From positions 1-6,108 of the forward strand of contig WYEE01000093.1 of NCBI GenBank assembly GCA_009904025.1: a DNA stretch of 6,108 nucleotides, read 5' to 3'. The stretch's first letter is position 1; each line of letters begins with the position of its first letter. The position numbers were made by a program, and so were the translations under genes. The notes beneath the pieces were generated by a model. That model worked only from the letters and a program-made list of their open reading frames with translations, did not search any database and was not told the origin of the DNA. Positions 5,729 to 6,108 of the stretch are shown here, piece after piece. This DNA comes from Thermogladius sp. GTDB lineage: Archaea; Thermoproteota; Thermoprotei_A; Sulfolobales; Desulfurococcaceae.

Positions 5729-6108
5729 TTGGTGATATCCAGGGTTTGGGGCAACAGGTATCTCATACACGTGGACGATATCCCCCTATTCGGCCACATA
5801 GCCTTCGGCGTCATCGACAGGGGTACCAACGTCCTCCAGGTCAGGTCTACAACCATATGCCCCTTCAACTGCGTATACTGTAGCGTGGACGCAGGCCCGT
5901 ACTCGGCGAGGAGGCAGAGCGAGTTCATAGTAGACGCCGACTGGTTGGTCGAGTGGGTTAGATTAGCCTACAAGCTGAAGAGAGGCGAGGTCTTGGAGGC
6001 CCTGCTAGACGGGGTTGGGGAGCCGGCAACCCACCCGTCTCTCCCTAAAATCGTGGGGGAGTTGAAGAAAATCGTCCCCAGGGTTGCGTTGGAGACGAGG
6101 GGTTTCCT
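5729..6108 (+). CDS. Radical SAM family protein of unknown substrate (3' end cut by window)
   Basis: Radical SAM enzymes use a [4Fe-4S] cluster to split S-adenosylmethionine and start radical chemistry. The visible 126 residues contain the cluster motif C-x3-C-x2-C (Cys44, Cys48, Cys51, within ICPFNCVYCS) and, at residues 94-99, DGVGEP, corresponding to the GGE motif that holds the SAM amino group. Before the cluster site is a distinctive stretch, GHIAFGVIDRGTNVLQVR (22-39), which I believe is typical of an uncharacterised archaeal radical SAM group, though I cannot confirm this without a search. The frame opens after TAG 5705-5707. The start is TTG 5729 or GTG 5732, one codon apart; TTG has the better Shine-Dalgarno spacing. 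It is divergent from the rhomboid gene and shares a 136-base spacer with it. The C-terminal part, which would help define the reaction, lies outside the window. Confidence 0.85.
   Translation, partial: MVISRVWGNRYLIHVDDIPLFGHIAFGVIDRGTNVLQVRSTTICPFNCVYCSVDAGPYSARRQSEFIVDADWLVEWVRLAYKLKRGEVLEALLDGVGEPATHPSLPKIVGELKKIVPRVALETRGF

Noticed and set aside
5704..5928. Open frame of 74 codons on the - strand opposite the radical SAM start
   Set aside because: The + strand here carries a clear C-x3-C-x2-C radical SAM motif; the opposite frame shows no motif.

Overview
The window looks like chromosomal DNA of a hyperthermophilic archaeon, most likely a crenarchaeote of the Desulfurococcales type; this is inferred, no database was searched. 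The grounds are an A-type (archaeal) ATP synthase operon in the order F-A-B-D, purine-rich Shine-Dalgarno sites matching the archaeal 16S tail, heavy use of AGG/AGA for Arg and ATA for Ile, common TTG/GTG starts, a T-run terminator and TATA-like promoter boxes.

Layout. Positions 1-51 hold the last codons of an upstream gene, probably another ATP synthase subunit. Four genes then run on the + strand with overlapping or nearly touching ends: atpF (41-373, central stalk), atpA (375-2159, catalytic), atpB (2156-3544, non-catalytic/regulatory) and atpD (3541-4176, rotor shaft). Together they make most of the soluble A1 motor; the membrane Ao part (subunits a/I and c/K) and the peripheral stalk are not seen and probably lie upstream or elsewhere. 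The operon ends in a 72-base convergent spacer with a T5 run. On the - strand, 4249-5592 encodes a rhomboid-family intramembrane serine protease with all expected active-site residues and an unusual extra module of about 200 residues: a seventh membrane helix, a predicted outside domain and an eighth helix. Its promoter points to a leaderless or nearly leaderless transcript.

The 136-base divergent spacer (5593-5728) carries the rhomboid promoter, an AT-rich tract, a 15-base near-palindrome that could be an operator, and a Shine-Dalgarno-like AGGGG. From about 5729 to the window end there is the first part of a radical SAM enzyme of unknown substrate (C-x3-C-x2-C cluster site), cut off by the window edge.

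No RNA gene, mobile element, CRISPR array or intein was found. Most of the window is ordinary core-genome content. The points most worth a second look are the C-terminal module of the rhomboid protease, the changed P-loop of AtpA, and the near-palindrome ahead of the radical SAM gene.
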